A DNA stretch of 64,000 bases, taken from positions 4,466,501 to 4,530,500 of the forward strand of contig CM034143.1 of assembly GCA_019914995.1 (NCBI GenBank), in the 5' to 3' direction. This document shows, one piece after another, positions 23,542-35,973 of this stretch. Every line of letters begins with the position of its first letter. Within the stretch, counting starts at the first letter, position 1. Source of the DNA: Acanthochlamys bracteata. Lineage: Eukaryota; Streptophyta; Magnoliopsida; Pandanales; Velloziaceae. The notes beneath the pieces were generated by a model that saw only the letters and a program-made list of their open reading frames with translations, had not been told where the DNA came from and ran no database searches. A program made the position numbers and the translations under genes.

Positions 23542-24072
23542 CAACGAGAAAGATTTAGTCCCACACTACTTATCAATGATTTTGAGATGATACTTATAAA
23601 GATTTAGGTTCATTTTTCTCATTTCTAATTGATTTTAAGAATAATTCTAAATTCGTCACATAGTATCAGAGCGGGTTAGACCGGTTCGGTCGAGAATATA
23701 GGCTAGATCTAAATTTATTATCTATATCTTTAAAGACCTTTCATGGTCTTCTTTATTCTAAGATAAAAATAGCCAGCTTTATTTCAAGACAGATAACCCG
23801 TTTTATTCAAACGATAGTTATCTGCTACATTGTAACACAAGTAGTCTATTTTATTTTAGAACAGATAGTCCGTTTCACCCTATTTATTACAGAGCACGTA
23901 GTCCGCATCAGTTCAATTTATAAAATAAAAAAAATGCTTCGCTGGATGGCAGGTGTTAAGAAAGATTTAGTGTCACATTGCTTATTAATGATCATAAGGT
24001 GATATTTATAAAGATTTGGGCTCACTTTTCTCATTACCAATTGGTTTTGAAAAGAATTTTAAGTTTGTCACA
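23542..24072 (+). mobile_element. TRIM (miniature LTR retrotransposon), copy 1
   Basis: Two direct repeats of about 119 bp, 23542-23660 and 23954-24072 (gaaagattta...ttcgtcaca), flank about 290 bp with no coding capacity. Directly inside the first repeat is TAGTATCAGAGC (23661-23672), a tRNA-iMet primer site with one mismatch. A purine-rich tract (gctggatggcagg) precedes the second. Flanking aaaac/aatac could be a TSD with one mismatch. The internal part contains repeated words like acaagtagtc and agatagtccg. A second copy lies at 34152-34643. Confidence 0.8.
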
Positions 24073-24077
24073 AATAC

Positions 24078-25015
24078 CTCTTAAAATTGAGTACGAATAC
24101 GTAAAATAAAATAAAATAAAAAAGAGTTGATAGGCAATCCTTGATAGCAATGCACGGATACAATAAAACTGATGAATGGAGATAGTTGATTGTTTGATGT
24201 AGATTCTAAGAATCTACTAGCTTTTTTTAATCTAAAAATTTTCACTTTTGCTTTTAACTTTTAAATTTTATAATATTTTAATTATTATTTCAAAATTTAT
24301 TTTTATTTTTATATCAAATTTATTTTTATTAAAGTGTAACTATAAATTTAATTTTATATATTTTAATTATTATATCAAATTGTATTTCATCGAACTTTAT
24401 TTTTTTTATCAAATTTTAGTTTTATAAAATTTATTTTCAAAATTTTGTTTTTATATAATTAAAACATGCTTTATATATTAGTGTGTTCAAATAGACCTCC
24501 GATAGTGGCTCTCAATTTAGGCGCTAATACAATATAATAGTTCAATTACAAGATATTTATCACTTTTGGAGTCGACAAAGGAGATATTTGAGAATAGTTA
24601 AAATAAAAATAAAATTTTAAAATGAGTTTATTTATAGATTTTATGAAATGAGTTTGATTTTTTATGTCAAAAAATAAAATACAAACTGCTAGCTCTGCTG
24701 CTTTAGTGTTGGGAAAGTACAAATAACCTCCCACGTAGCGTCAAAAAATGATCTTGTTGTTATTTGCACTTTAAATTTTTTTAAAAATAATTTAGAAGGT
24801 TTATTAAAAAAATTAAGAAGAAATGATGAAATGAAATGCTTCGCCAAACATTGCCCAAAGTTAAAAACAGCACCGATATACAGGGCAATTGCAGTAACCA
24901 ACAGAAGAGATGTTTCAGTATTGTTTGGTCTTGTGATTAATTATCTATACATATTACAGAAAGAAATTAAGAAATATACAGATAGGAATTGCTTGGCCTG
25001 GGCACTGTGATCATG
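24078..25015. other. AT-rich spacer downstream of the NdhV-type gene
   Basis: No coding features recognised. The part close to 25015 is the likely 3' untranslated region. Confidence 0.4.
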
Positions 25016-26567
25016 CTATGAAAAAACGCAGGAGATAAAGTTTCGTTCTTCCTTCCAAACAGGAAGGATTCCTTGAGCAGCCAATCTTTTCTCAACCCAG
25101 AAGACGATCTGTTTACCAGTGATCCTCTTTTCATCGACAAGAAAAGGCTCTATTGTGCTGGGTTCTGTTCCATAAGAAGCTAGTGAAAACCCTTTTGGTC
25201 CTGCAAAATTTGATAGAATGCATCTGGTATTAAGAACTTTGAACTTATAAATCTTTTTTCGTTGTTATTGATCGTACGTACCTGTGAGAGTCCCGCTTGG
25301 GAAGAACGCCCAGAAGCAGTATGTTTTATCCTTCTTTAAGAATGCTCCTTCCAACTGCACCATTTTTTGTGTGAATTTGAATGTATGTAAAGACCAACGA
25401 AACAAGATAAAGTTAGATTAGCGAAAAAAATTGTTAATAGTTTGCGGCCATATAAGCTGCTAATGGTTTTGATTGCAACCGTGAAATCACTTGGCAAGAA
25501 TCAACATTAACTAAACGTAAACTGCTATACATCGGGCTTCTAGATGCCGGATTTTGAATATTTGGATTTAGCAATGATTCTCAAAATATGTAAATATAAA
25601 CTGCTAGCTCTGCTGCTAAAACCCGCATTGATAACAACAACCTAAACTGCTAACTATCTGGCCAAAATGTTATAAAGATCAATTATGTAATGTTGTTATT
25701 AAACCAGCATGCTAATGCTTTATAAATAAAATCCACTTTCTTTCAAGGTCAAAAAGTTCAATATTAGGATATGCAAAAGAAAACTAACAGCTAATACAAA
25801 GGGTTATGTATGAGTTACTATCAGCACTTAAGCTAGTACAAAATGTTTCAATCATTACGAGCATATATAGTTGTCTGGTTATGTAGGAGTTAGTTTACCC
25901 TGTTATCTTGAAAAGAGATGTTGATTTCTGAGAGATCTTCTTCTGCTTCAAGCACAGATTTAAGTGAGGGGATCACTTCCTCTTCCATCAACTGAGGCAA
26001 AGGTTTTGCAGGAGGCTTTTTAGGTGGTGCTGTTTTTGCTGCAGGTTTCGCCGCTGGTGCTGCTGCAGGTTCCGCTGCTTTTGTTGCCTCTGCTTTAGGT
26101 TCTACTTCCTTCTTGTCAGCAACTAAAGACAAATCGGAGCATTTGAAGTCATAAACTTAAATATGTCCGGCAATTGAGATGCTTCTGTTTTCTTTCTTAA
26201 TTTTGAAAATCCAAGAGAAGTTACCTTGATGAAGCTCTAATGGGATAAAGTTCAAGAAGCTCTACAAACAGACAGCTCAAATATCACTATGTTTATATCA
26301 GGATAAGATTCTGATATTCAATATTCAAGATTCTTTATTTAGATTAACTTATTAGTGAAATATTTTAGTGATAATTAGATTGCAATTATCTGAAAGCAAA
26401 AAGAAAGTACCAAAACCTCAATTACCAGCAGCAGTGGAAGACTCTTGTACAGCAGAACAGCAAGCAACTCTCCTTTGAAGCACTCCAGCTACTCTTGTAC
26501 TCTGTAAAGCTCTGGTCTTGGCAGACCTCGGCAATGGTGTATATAAGTTTATGGAACTGGAAGCCAT
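25016..26567 (-). CDS. ndhV: Chloroplast NDH complex subunit, NdhV type (DUF2996)
   Basis: Four exons, all with GT-AG borders: 26426-26567, 25899-26122, 25282-25354, 25016-25200. They total 207 codons plus stop, and all phases join. The N-terminus (MASSSINLYTPLPRSAKTRALQ...) is a chloroplast transit peptide by composition. Next comes an Ala/Pro/Lys-rich linker (AAPAAKPAAKTAPPKKPP), then the conserved domain LMEEEVIPSLKSVL, SEINISFQDNR, LEGAFLKKDKTYCFWAFFPSGTLTGPKGFS, GTEPSTIEPFLVDEK, FWVEKRLAAQGILPVW. By recall this domain is the DUF2996 family, which in Arabidopsis is NdhV, a subunit of the ferredoxin-binding subcomplex of the thylakoid NDH complex in photosystem I cyclic electron flow. The exon structure is directly supported; the family name rests on motif recall. 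Confidence 0.8.
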
Positions 26568-27122
26568 GAAGATTTCTTCAGCACTCTGCAGTGATTCTTT
26601 CTTTTCTAGTTCAGTTCAGGTCAAGAATTTTACACAATGGATGCCGTGGGAGAGAAGCTGTTTTCATGAAAATTTTGGATGAGGAGAAGAAAGATTGAAT
26701 TTTTGTGTTATGGTTTAGAAGAGAGTGGTGGGAAATGGATGGAAGGGCTCTGGTTCATTGTTGTTGAATGTTATCCACTAGTTCTCTGAATGGCCCATTA
26801 GGTTCTCTGCTTCACATAATTTGTTTCTGAGATTTTAGTGCACATTTGTCTTGCAAATAGACCATGTACAGAAGAGAAGTTAAGAGAGTTGGAAGTGTAA
26901 TCTCTCTCTAGCACAAAAATTGTATAGGTTGAAATGGAGGAGTTAGCTACATTTAGATATACATACAAGATTAAAAAAGTTAAACTCTTTCCATCGCATA
27001 ACTCTTGGAGAGTGTGTGAACTAGAGGAGCTAACTCAACTATGTACTCAAGTTAGTGGCAAAAGTTTGTATACAATTACGCTACACGAAGCTTGTTATAA
27101 AAAATTATATACAATGTTGGCA
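26568..27122. other. 5' flank of the NdhV-type gene
   Basis: No TATA box or gene identified with confidence. The frame at 26934-27131 has no family features. Confidence 0.35.
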
Positions 27123-27310
27123 CACTACTAGAAACAACAGCTTCACCGACTGATGCTTCAGGTCGAAACTAGTCGAATAATATTTTGACAAACTTCTTTG
27201 TCGACTGACACTAAGACAAGTCGGCAAATACCATAATACTGACTGCGTATTAAATCGGTAATTGCCGACTGATATTGTAGTCGGCAATTACAGCTATTAG
27301 AAATACTCAA
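27123..27310 (+). mobile_element. CACTA-like transposon end fragment
   Basis: Starts CACTACTAGAAAC, the plant En/Spm (CACTA) terminal motif. Within 180 bp it has several subterminal words in both orientations: ccgactgatg, gtcgactgaca, agtcggcaa, ttgccgactgat, tagtcggcaatta. The opposite terminus was not found nearby, so it is a fragment or a decayed element. Confidence 0.5.
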
Positions 27311-27826
27311 ATATCTATTTGATAAACTTCTCTTGAATCTCGGATGCATGTTATAAAACATATATACTATACGTCAAGATGTTTTATGTTTGCTTAAAGA
27401 GTTCACGCCAATAATAATTAATTTATATAACTAAAAAAGGAATTGATTAATTGATAATTTTTCATCCAAATATGTAATGACATCAAGCATTTAGAATAGC
27501 AGAGTCGTTCTTGTATATCAAGACTATTGTAATACAAAAAGCTTTTCTAATTTCAATTCAATAATGATAAGAACCTTCTTGTAAATCTATATTTTGACAA
27601 TAAATCCCAAAACAAGCCTTTAAATGGTGAAAAGTGCATGTATCTGTTGTCGGATATTAGTTCTTATAAAACAACTTTTAACGGAACATGTAACCGTCCA
27701 ATACTCTTTGTTAAAAAATATGACCTGAAAAATTCAAAAACTATTTTTCTAAAAGGCGTTGCCAAATAGCCCTTCTTTAGGGTGCTGGTCACAACAAGGA
27801 GGCAGATGATTATCAAGCAAATGAAG
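27311..27826. other. No recognised feature
   Basis: AT-rich stretch up to the older Copia element; its TSD TGAAG occupies 27822-27826. Confidence 0.4.
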
Positions 27827-28040
27827 TGTAGAAAATTATACTCAATGGCTGATTTTTTTATTGATATGAACACATACATATACACTCAAATTTTTCAAAA
27901 GTTAAATATTCATAAAATCAAATCTTTCTAAAATCAAGCCAAATTAAAATTTTCTAAAATAAAATAAAATCTAATTTTCTAAATCAAACTATTATAATTT
28001 AAGCACTCCAAATATAGGAATGGATCAAATATCTTTATCA
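27827..28040 (-). repeat. 3' LTR of the older Copia element
   Basis: 214 bp, TGTAGAAAATTATA...ATCTTTATCA; several substitutions and indels relative to 32257-32474. Confidence 0.9.
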
Positions 28041-31000
28041 TGCCCCCGCAAGATTAAGCTCCGATTGAATATTCCAATTTTGGACCGAAGAAGAAGAAAG
28101 CGTATCCGAGGAAGTGGTTTGATGAGTGCGTCAGCCAGTTGATCTTGTGATGAAACATGAGTAACGCACAAAGAATCACTTTGAACTTTGTCTATAATAA
28201 AGTGAAAGTAAATGGTAACATATTTCATCCTATAATGAAAAATAAATTGGAGCACAAATATAGCACCATTATTGTCACAATATATGACATGAGCAGTTGA
28301 AAGTTGAACACCAAACTCAAATAGAAGATAGCAAATTCAACTGAGTTCTACAGCAGTGAAAGCAACAAATTATATTCGGCTTCCATAGAGGAACGAACAA
28401 CAATCCGTTGTTTTTTTGAACTACAGAAAATTGGATTGCGGCCTAAGTAAACCACATAGGCACTGGTAGAGGTGGAGTTATCTTTGTTACCTGCCCAGTC
28501 AGTATTCGAGAAAGCATGCAAAGATAGAGATGATTCACGATATAAAAGTAATTCGTGATTCAGTGTACCAGATAAATAGCGAAGGAGGTTTGACAGCTGT
28601 TCAATGCTCAGTTGTTGGCCGATGTATGAACTGAGAAAGCTTGTTAACTGCAAATAGAATATCCGGTCATGTGAGAGATAGATATTGAAGGCTCCCAAGT
28701 ACAGTCCGAAATTCTATTGGATCAGACATTGTGCTGGCATAAAGTGTCAATATTGGACTGGTGGATAAGGAAGTCATGACAGGTTTGACATCGACCATTT
28801 TAGTTCGGACAATGAGATCGGTAATGTATCGTCATTGAGAGAGAAAAATACCATGATTGTGTGGAATAACCTCAACCTAACTAAAAATCACAATGACTCA
28901 AGATCTTTTAATGAGAATCGTTGAGCAAGAAGATCCACAAATTGTTGTACCATACTTTGGCTATCTCCTGTAATGATTAGATTATCTATATAGATAAGTA
29001 AGTAAATGAGATGCCTGTTTGTGTTAAGAATGAAGAGTGAGGTGTCCACATGAGAATCGATGAAGCCAAAATCAAGTATAAATGTATTGAACTCGTGTGT
29101 TTATTTAAAATCATAAATAGTTTTGCGAAATTTGCAAACATGAGGGGGAAAGTTCGAATCAATAAATCCATTTGGTTGAGTCATGTAAACGTCTTCAAAT
29201 AGGTGTCCTTGAAGAAATGCATTATTACATCAAGCTGACGAAGTGACCACCTTCTACTGATGGCAAATTTTAGAATAATACGAACAGTTGTTGGTTTGAT
29301 AACAGGACTACATGTGTCATTATAGTCCACTCCGGAGCGTTGATGAAATCTCTTAGCAACCAAACGTGTTTTGTACTTATCAATAGCGTCAGATAGTCGT
29401 TTAGTGCGAAAAATTTACTTACATTTCACAATATTTTGTAAGGAGTCAAATGAAACAAGTTTTCAAGTGCCATTTCAAATAAGAGCATCAAATTCTTCGG
29501 ACATAACCCGACACCGTTTAGGATTTTTAAGGGCTTAGATCGTAGTTGTTGGTTTTAAGTCATTAGAGGCGGATAGTTAATCTGTCAAGTTGAGTTTTTG
29601 AATATGCTTGTGGATTTTGTTTTTAGATCTGGTTTGCATAAGATGATTGTTGTTGGTTGAAATATGGAGTTCATTGAAGACTGAGTAGTGTTAGTAGAAT
29701 GTGGCACAAGTGATGTATGCGGTGAATTTGGATTGGTGAAAGAATCTTCGTGCAGGGGTGGTGCTACGTTAGATGGCATTGTGAGTGGCACTAAGGAGGG
29801 GGTGAAAATTGGATTGGTGAAAATAGGAGAGTAGGGAACCCATGTGTCAACAGCGGTGGATTTAGGACAGAAAATATTACATTGAAGACAGAAAAAAATG
29901 AAAAACAGATTCAACAAATTTAATTTGGCGAGACATAGAGATTTTGAAAATAGAATTGTCAAAACAAATATATACATATTGTATAAGAGAGTAGCCGAGA
30001 AAAACAAATGATTTGGAGCGAGGGGCAAATTTGTGAGGTGAATTGAAGCCAAGGATAGAAAACAAAAATCAAATATGCGAAATTTGGAATAGTTAGGTGG
30101 ATGACAAAATATTTTTTCAAAAGAAGAAGTGAATTGAAGTGTTGGAGTGGGTAGACGATTAATGAGATAAATGGCGGTAGCAAAAGAGTGAGACCAATAT
30201 AGGAGTGAGAGAGATGCTTGAGAAAAAAGAGAGAAACCAGTTTCAATAATATGGCGGTATCGTCGTTCAGAGTATCCATTATGTTTTTTGGTATGTGGTA
30301 GAGTGGTCAGGTGAAAAATACTATTTTTAGAGAAAAACGTTTTCAAAATTTTGATATTCTCCACTATTGTCGGTATAAATAGTAATGATTTTGTGAAAAA
30401 AATAATTTTCTAAAAGAGCTTTGAAGTGAATAAAAATGTCATGCATAGTAGATTTTCTTTTGAGTGAGTAAAACTATATATATTTGGTAAAGTGATCGAT
30501 GAAAATAACATAATATTTGAAACCATCATAAGATATAATCGAGTCCAAACATCATAGAAAATGATTTCAAGAAGTTTAGAAAAAGTAAGAGTGGATTTGA
30601 AAAATGATAACTTGTAACTTGTATTGCAATAACAATTATACAATAAATTATTATGAATATAGGAGTAGATAATTGTAACTGACAATTAGATATAATATGT
30701 TTGAAGATTTGAAGAGATTGATGGCATAGTCTATTATGCCATTCGGATGAAGAAATTTTAGTAATAGATAGAGCAAGTAATGGTGAAGATTGAGTTTGTG
30801 TGATTGGCTACTTATAAACACTATTTTTAGTTTGTTCTTGAAGAAGTTGTGTCCCCGTACGAAGATCCTTCACAAGAAAAGAATGTGATAAAAATTCACT
30901 GAAAATATTATTGGTGAGGCAAAATTGAGAAATAGAGATTAAATTCTTTTCCATGCTTGGCACAAACAATATTATTGAGTGTAAAATTATGAATAAAGTA

Positions 31001-32255
31001 AGATAGAAAAGTCGAACCAGTATGGGTGATTGGTAAACCCGTGCCATTTACAATCATAATGTCGTCAAAATTATTGTAGAGAGAAAAGTGAGATATTATT
31101 TAGATCGTCGGTAACATGATAGGAGACACTATTATCAAGTAGCAAAAAAAGAGTTTCTTTGCTAGTATTAAATGTAAAGTTAGCTCGTGATTGCAATGAC
31201 GTAAGATTTATTCAAGATCTGCGGTTGATTGGCATTTGGTTGGTTAGCATTTGATTGATCGGTAATAGACAAAAAGATGAGCACCACTTAGCTGAGTGTT
31301 CTTGAGTGCCAAAGATTTGATTACGACCAAGATATGAACGTGCGGAGGACGATCACTATTAGATATTGACGCAGAGGACTCGGTGTTGGAAGACATAGTG
31401 GGACGAAAAGAGTCTGTGTGATCAAATTTGAAAGAGGAACGGGGTCTTGAATTCCTATGTGCTGGATTAGAAGTCACTGGTATTGGTTGGACGTTAGACG
31501 TTACGTTGCAATGAGTGGATTCAAGAGTGAAGAGCTTTTCATGTAGTTCTGCAAAGGAGATTGGGGTCTCGCGAGCTTGGAGAGCAAAAATAAGATCATG
31601 AAATTTATCGCCAAGGTCATATAAAATTTTCTCAAGTAGGTCTTCAACATCCATAGGGGTACCAAATAGTGTAAGTTCATCCACATAACTTTTAATTCTC
31701 CGTAGTATTAAGTGACACTTTGAGAACTCTTCTGAGGATTTTTTAGATGACTTCGAATTTGTAGACGGCGACCGCGTGTTGGCTTGGCATAGGTGTTGGC
31801 AAGAATATGCCAAACTTCACTGCAAGTAGAGAAACCGGTAATGAATGGAATAATATTTGAAGAGATATATCCAATGAATGCATTGAGAATCAACTGATTT
31901 TGACGTTTCTAGTGAGTATAAGCTGAATTTGTAATTACTGAATTTTCTGTAGTAATAGTGGGTGGTGGAAACAGTTTAGATCCATCAATGAAGCCAAAAA
32001 GATCATAACTAATAAGAAAAGTGTTGAATTGGAATTTTCAGGAGAGATAATTTGTATCATTGAGTTTTAATAGAGATTGAGCGACAGCGTTGATGGCAAT
32101 CAATTATTGATTAAAGTTTTGAGTGATGATAGAAGAGGTACTAAATGATGTATAGATATTGGCCATTGAGAGTATTTGAAACTACTGAGCTAAGAAGAAA
32201 GGAGAAAAAATATAAGAGAAGATAGAGTCATTAGAATAATTGTGGCTCTCATACC
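28041..32255 (-). pseudogene. Decayed Copia gag-pol
   Basis: Recognisable Gag, integrase, RT and RNase H pieces lie on the minus strand in different phases, in Copia order (INT before RT). The RT catalytic box appears as DNLIITG rather than YVDDLIITG. No long intact frame remains, so it cannot produce an active polyprotein. Confidence 0.85.
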
Positions 32256-32256
32256 A

Positions 32257-32474
32257 TGTAGAGAATTATACTAAATATTTTATTTTTCTTTATTGATATG
32301 AACACATATATATATACACTCAAAGTTTTCAAAACTTAAATATTTCTAAATCAAATCTTTCTAAAATCAAGCCAAATCAAATTTTTTTAAAATAAAATAA
32401 AATCTAATCTTTCTAAGTTAGATCTTTCTAATTTAATCACTTCAAATATAGGAAATGATCAAATATCTTTATCA
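32257..32474 (-). repeat. 5' LTR of the older Copia element
   Basis: 218 bp, adjacent to the primer-binding site on its inner side and to TSD TGAAG on its outer side. Confidence 0.9.
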
Positions 32475-32529
32475 TGAAGGCTATCCATATCTATAATATG
32501 CGTTCATTATTGCTTAAGGATGGATGATA

Positions 32530-34140
32530 ACTATTATGCAACTATGTCACTCTTGCTGGTGAGGAGAGCTGTCTCCAATTTCTCTAAAAGACATAGGAAC
32601 GAGAATTCGTGACAATTGCAACGGCTTCCCGTTGGCTGTCAAGACCATTGGAGGTGTTCTTTGCACAAAAGATTTGACTAGAAAGCCATGGGATTTCAAG
32701 TTTTATGAAAACAACATTAGACAGTTAGAGGCCTTTTGTGAATTATTGAACTCCCAGAAAGTGTAAGGGAGATATTGTATATCTTCAATTTTTAATATTA
32801 AAAATGATAATTTAAAATATCTTTCATTACTAAAGAGCTTTCCTTCGGGGATAGGGAGACTTGGTTATCTTAATGTTCTTAGGAAAATTATCATTCTTAG
32901 AGAAACTAGGGTCATTGCCGATAAAATGTTGAAAATAAAATGATGCAGGTTGGGAGAGATATACCGAAGTTTGGGAGTGCTTATTAAAAAAAAGTTATTT
33001 AGAGTAGAAGTAAATTTTTGAAAATTTTAAAAATGAGCCTTATATTGTTTACCTAAAAAATAATAAAATAATTAATGATAAAATTTCATAACGTAAATTT
33101 TTTTTGTATTTTTCAAAATTTTAAAAAAAATTATAGAATGTTTTAGAAACTTTATTTAAAAATATGAAATAAAAAATTGGAGTGAAAAGAAGATATTAAG
33201 CTCTCTCAAACACTTTGATAATCGCACTCTTCAACCTCAGAATTCTCACAATTTCCAAATTAGAAAACGGTTGGTTAAGCTATGACCAAGAAGAAAAGCA
33301 AGTATTGATAGACAAGTAATAATTAGAGAAGCTAACTTTGTATTGCTCTTGGCTCGAAGATGAAAGTTTCACTTATATTATGATGAGGTGATAAAGGAAG
33401 TGCAAATGGTCCATGCCATTCACACTTCATCCGCCCACTTCTCAAGAGGAACTTTTGCTTGATGGCTTTGTTGGTCTTCGCTCTCCTAGATTGTTGAGTC
33501 TACCAGCATCAGTTACCCAACTTAGTTATAAGGGACATCCGCCTGAGAAAAATGTAAGCTTAGTTCACTTGTTCCACCTCTAAAAAAGCTTCTAAACCAA
33601 GAGAAAGTTGAATACCTAAAACTCTTGCTATTATAACGATTACGACTACATTATTCGGTATGGTACAGGTGATCAAACTCATAAAGGATACGATCATTCG
33701 TGTGTTTTACCCTAAATTGAATGCGTTCAATTTAAAAGAGATTCTAATTGAAGAGGGAATGAGATTTAGATGGCAATATTCTGGCTTTTTCCCCTCCTTA
33801 AAGAGTTTTCCAGTTGCTTTGTCCCAAGATGAGTTCTCTTCTAGAGAGCCTTGGTCATCAGGTAACCTCCTTAACAAGTTGTTTTTAGACGAAGCTGGCG
33901 ACCAAGAGTGATAACCAACTTCCCTTCTCTAAAAGAGTTGTATGTAATCTGCATGCCAATTCTCAAGCTTGTCTCTCTCTAATCTGGAGGGTTTATCGGT
34001 GCTGGACTCGGGTACCACTTGTGTGTCTGAATATCAACGATTAACTACACTGCAAAAACTGGATATCAAAGGAAGCAATGAATTTCTCACATGACATCTA
34101 CTCGATAGCCCTGAATGGCAGAAGATCAAGCACATTCGTA
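32530..34140 (+). pseudogene. CC-NBS-LRR (NLR) resistance-gene pseudogene fragment
   Basis: Near 32575 it reads LKDIGTRIRDNCNGFPLAVKTIGGVLCTKD, matching the NB-ARC GLPLA region (I...C.GLPLA.K.IGGVL). Further on are LPESVREILYI, FPSGIGRLGYL, then FPSLKSFPVALSQDE (about 33800), TNFPSLKELYVICMPILKL (about 33935) and LTTLQKLDIKGSNEF (about 34040), typical of the LRRs of plant CNL proteins. No P-loop or kinase-2 region is present. Stops, frameshifts and a MITE at 32969-33213 make it a pseudogene. Intact NLRs act as intracellular immune receptors; this fragment cannot. Confidence 0.75.
32969..33213. mobile_element. MITE of the GCGTTTGG family, inside the NLR pseudogene
   Basis: Left end gtttgggagtgcttatt, right end aaacact, AT-rich core with the family's internal words (aaaaaataataaaa, atttcataacgtaaattttttt). 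Confidence 0.55.
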
Positions 34141-34151
34141 CAATTTGTTTG

Positions 34152-34643
34152 TGTTTAGAAAGATTTAGTTTCATATTATTTATCAATAATCTAAAATTCT
34201 AAAAGGTTTGACTCAATCTTCTTATTGTCAATTAGTTTTGAAAATAATCATAAATTCGTTACATAGTATCAGAGTAAGCTGAACCAGATTGGTCCATAAT
34301 GTGAGATAAGTAGCCGCTTTATTATCCACTCTATTCAGAGCCTTCATGACATGTTTTATTGTAGGACAAGTAACCCGCTTTATTTCAGTATTTTCATTAT
34401 AGCAGACTATCTCATTTAAGGACAATTTGCTCGCGGCCAAATAGCTCACTTCAACAAAGACAATTGTCTGTTTCATTATAACACAAGTAGTCCGCATCAC
34501 TTCACTTAAAAATCCGTTCCACTGCAAGGCATGTGTTAAAAAAAATTTAATCCTATCAATAATTTTAAAATTATATTCATAAACATTTGAGTTTACTTTT
34601 CTTATTGTCAATTAGTCTTAAAAAGAATCCTAAATTGGTCATA
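34152..34643 (+). mobile_element. TRIM, copy 2
   Basis: Terminal repeats 34152-34263 and 34534-34643 align with those of the TRIM at 23542. The primer site TAGTATCAGAGT is at 34264-34275, and a purine-rich block with ccactgcaaggca comes before the second repeat. Flanks gtttg (34147-34151) and gttcg (34644-34648) fit a TSD with one mismatch. The interior again holds words such as acaagtaacccgc and acaagtagtccgc, with no coding frame. Confidence 0.78.
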
Positions 34644-34747
34644 GTTCGAATAATTCTCTAGATAACTATTAGCTACATCAGGAGTACTTCTATATTCGAA
34701 TCTATCTTAGAAACAACGGTAGCAGAGAAAAGGGGAAACCGCAAGAG

Positions 34748-34995
34748 GGGGCGTTTGAAAGTGCTTATAAAATAAAACTTTTCTGGAATAGAAGGTATTT
34801 TTATTTTTTTTGAAAAATGAGTTTTATTTTTTTACCTTCAAAAAAATAATAAAAATATGCAATAAAAAAATCTCGCTACGTAGAATTTTTTTATACTTTT
34901 CTAAATTTTTAAATAAATTTTTTAAATATTTATAAAATATGTATTAAAAATATAAAATAAAAAATTGAAAAAAAGCGTTTGGGATACGCAATCCC
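34748..34995. mobile_element. MITE of the GCGTTTGG family
   Basis: gcgtttgaaagtgcttataaaataaaac at the left; gcgtttgggatacgcaatccc at the right end, which is itself a small hairpin. AT-rich core. Confidence 0.55.
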
Positions 34996-34999
34996 ATAT

Positions 35000-35717
35000 C
35001 CTAGAAATGGAGCTCCTATAGTTAAGGCTTAAGCGTTGTACTTAGCTTTGGTTCTATATTTTGTTAAATGATATGTTTTTTTACTCAGAGTGCATGAAAT
35101 ATAATCTTCAGATCTGGAAAGCTGCTTAACATTATGTATCAGTTTAATTTAAAAGTATAAGAGTTGGACGCTATTTTGTTATTATGCATATATAACAAAA
35201 AAGTCCCAACTAGTGGTCCAATTCCTAATTTCCTATAAATTCATCTATGCCTAATTTTGCCTTAGATTACCATAATCTTTTATTGAATTTGGGTTACAAT
35301 TTAATTGCACCAATTTATATCAAAACAAACATATGAAATAGATCCAGACGTGGTAATTGAATTTACGAAGTTTCTTTTACATCCAGACAAATGGGCTCCT
35401 TGAGTTGTGGTGGAAAGTTTATGAATATTGTTATGACCCTAATGAACGTCAAGGCTACTTTCAAAAATATTTCCATACCTAAGGACCAGTTATGAATCTA
35501 GGAATATTCCCTTTCCTATTTGTAAATTGAATAATCGAAGTCAAGGCATAAAGTCAAGATTTCAGTATCGGCAAATTTGGGATTCTATTTCTACTAGCTT
35601 CCTGACTCAATTTGGTCTATGCTGAAGAAAGGAAGAACTTAGTCATTGGCTACAATTATAGGATCCTTAGTCCTTCATAAAAGGTTTTGGCTACCCGTCG
35701 GTCACCGGTGGCTCCTA
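35000..35717. other. No recognised feature
   Basis: Between two MITEs; no coding segment recognised. Confidence 0.35.
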
Positions 35718-35973
35718 GGAGGTGTTTGGGATTGCTTTTCCCAACACTTTTTTTTAATTTTTTATTTTATATTTTTTAATACATATTTTATAAATATATA
35801 AAAAATTTATTTAAAAATTTAGAAAGTGTAAAAAAATTCTACGAAATGAAATTTTTTATTACATATTTTTATTTTTTTTTTAAAGTAAAAAAAATATAGC
35901 TTTTTTTTAAAAAAATAAAAATACCTTTTATTTTAAAAAAATTTTATTTCATAAGCACTATCAAACACTCCCT
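35718..35973. mobile_element. MITE of the GCGTTTGG family
   Basis: Left end gaggtgtttgggattgctt, right end aagcactatcaaacactccc, forming imperfect terminal inverted repeats; core shares long A/T words with the copy at 43645. Confidence 0.6.

Larger units (their letters stand above)
27827..32474 (-). mobile_element. Older, decayed Ty1/Copia element with TSD TGAAG
   Basis: LTRs 27827-28040 (214 bp) and 32257-32474 (218 bp), both TGTAGA...TTATCA, with perfect TGAAG at 27822-27826 and 32475-32479. The minus-strand primer site TGGTATGAGAGCC (tRNA-iMet like) lies at about 32243-32255, next to the 5' LTR, and a G-rich polypurine tract at about 28041-28050. Coding traces in order: Gag (about 31893-31244), integrase (about 30364-29585, TLPHTKKHNGYSERR), RT (GVDYNDTCSPVIKPTTVRIIL near 29340; NLIITGDSQ near 28970), RNase H (DWAGNKDNSTSTSAYVVYLG near 28490; SSMEAEYN) and the C-terminal QDQLADALIKPLP. 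Many stops and frameshifts and clearly diverged LTRs mark it as older than the element at 11297. Confidence 0.93.
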
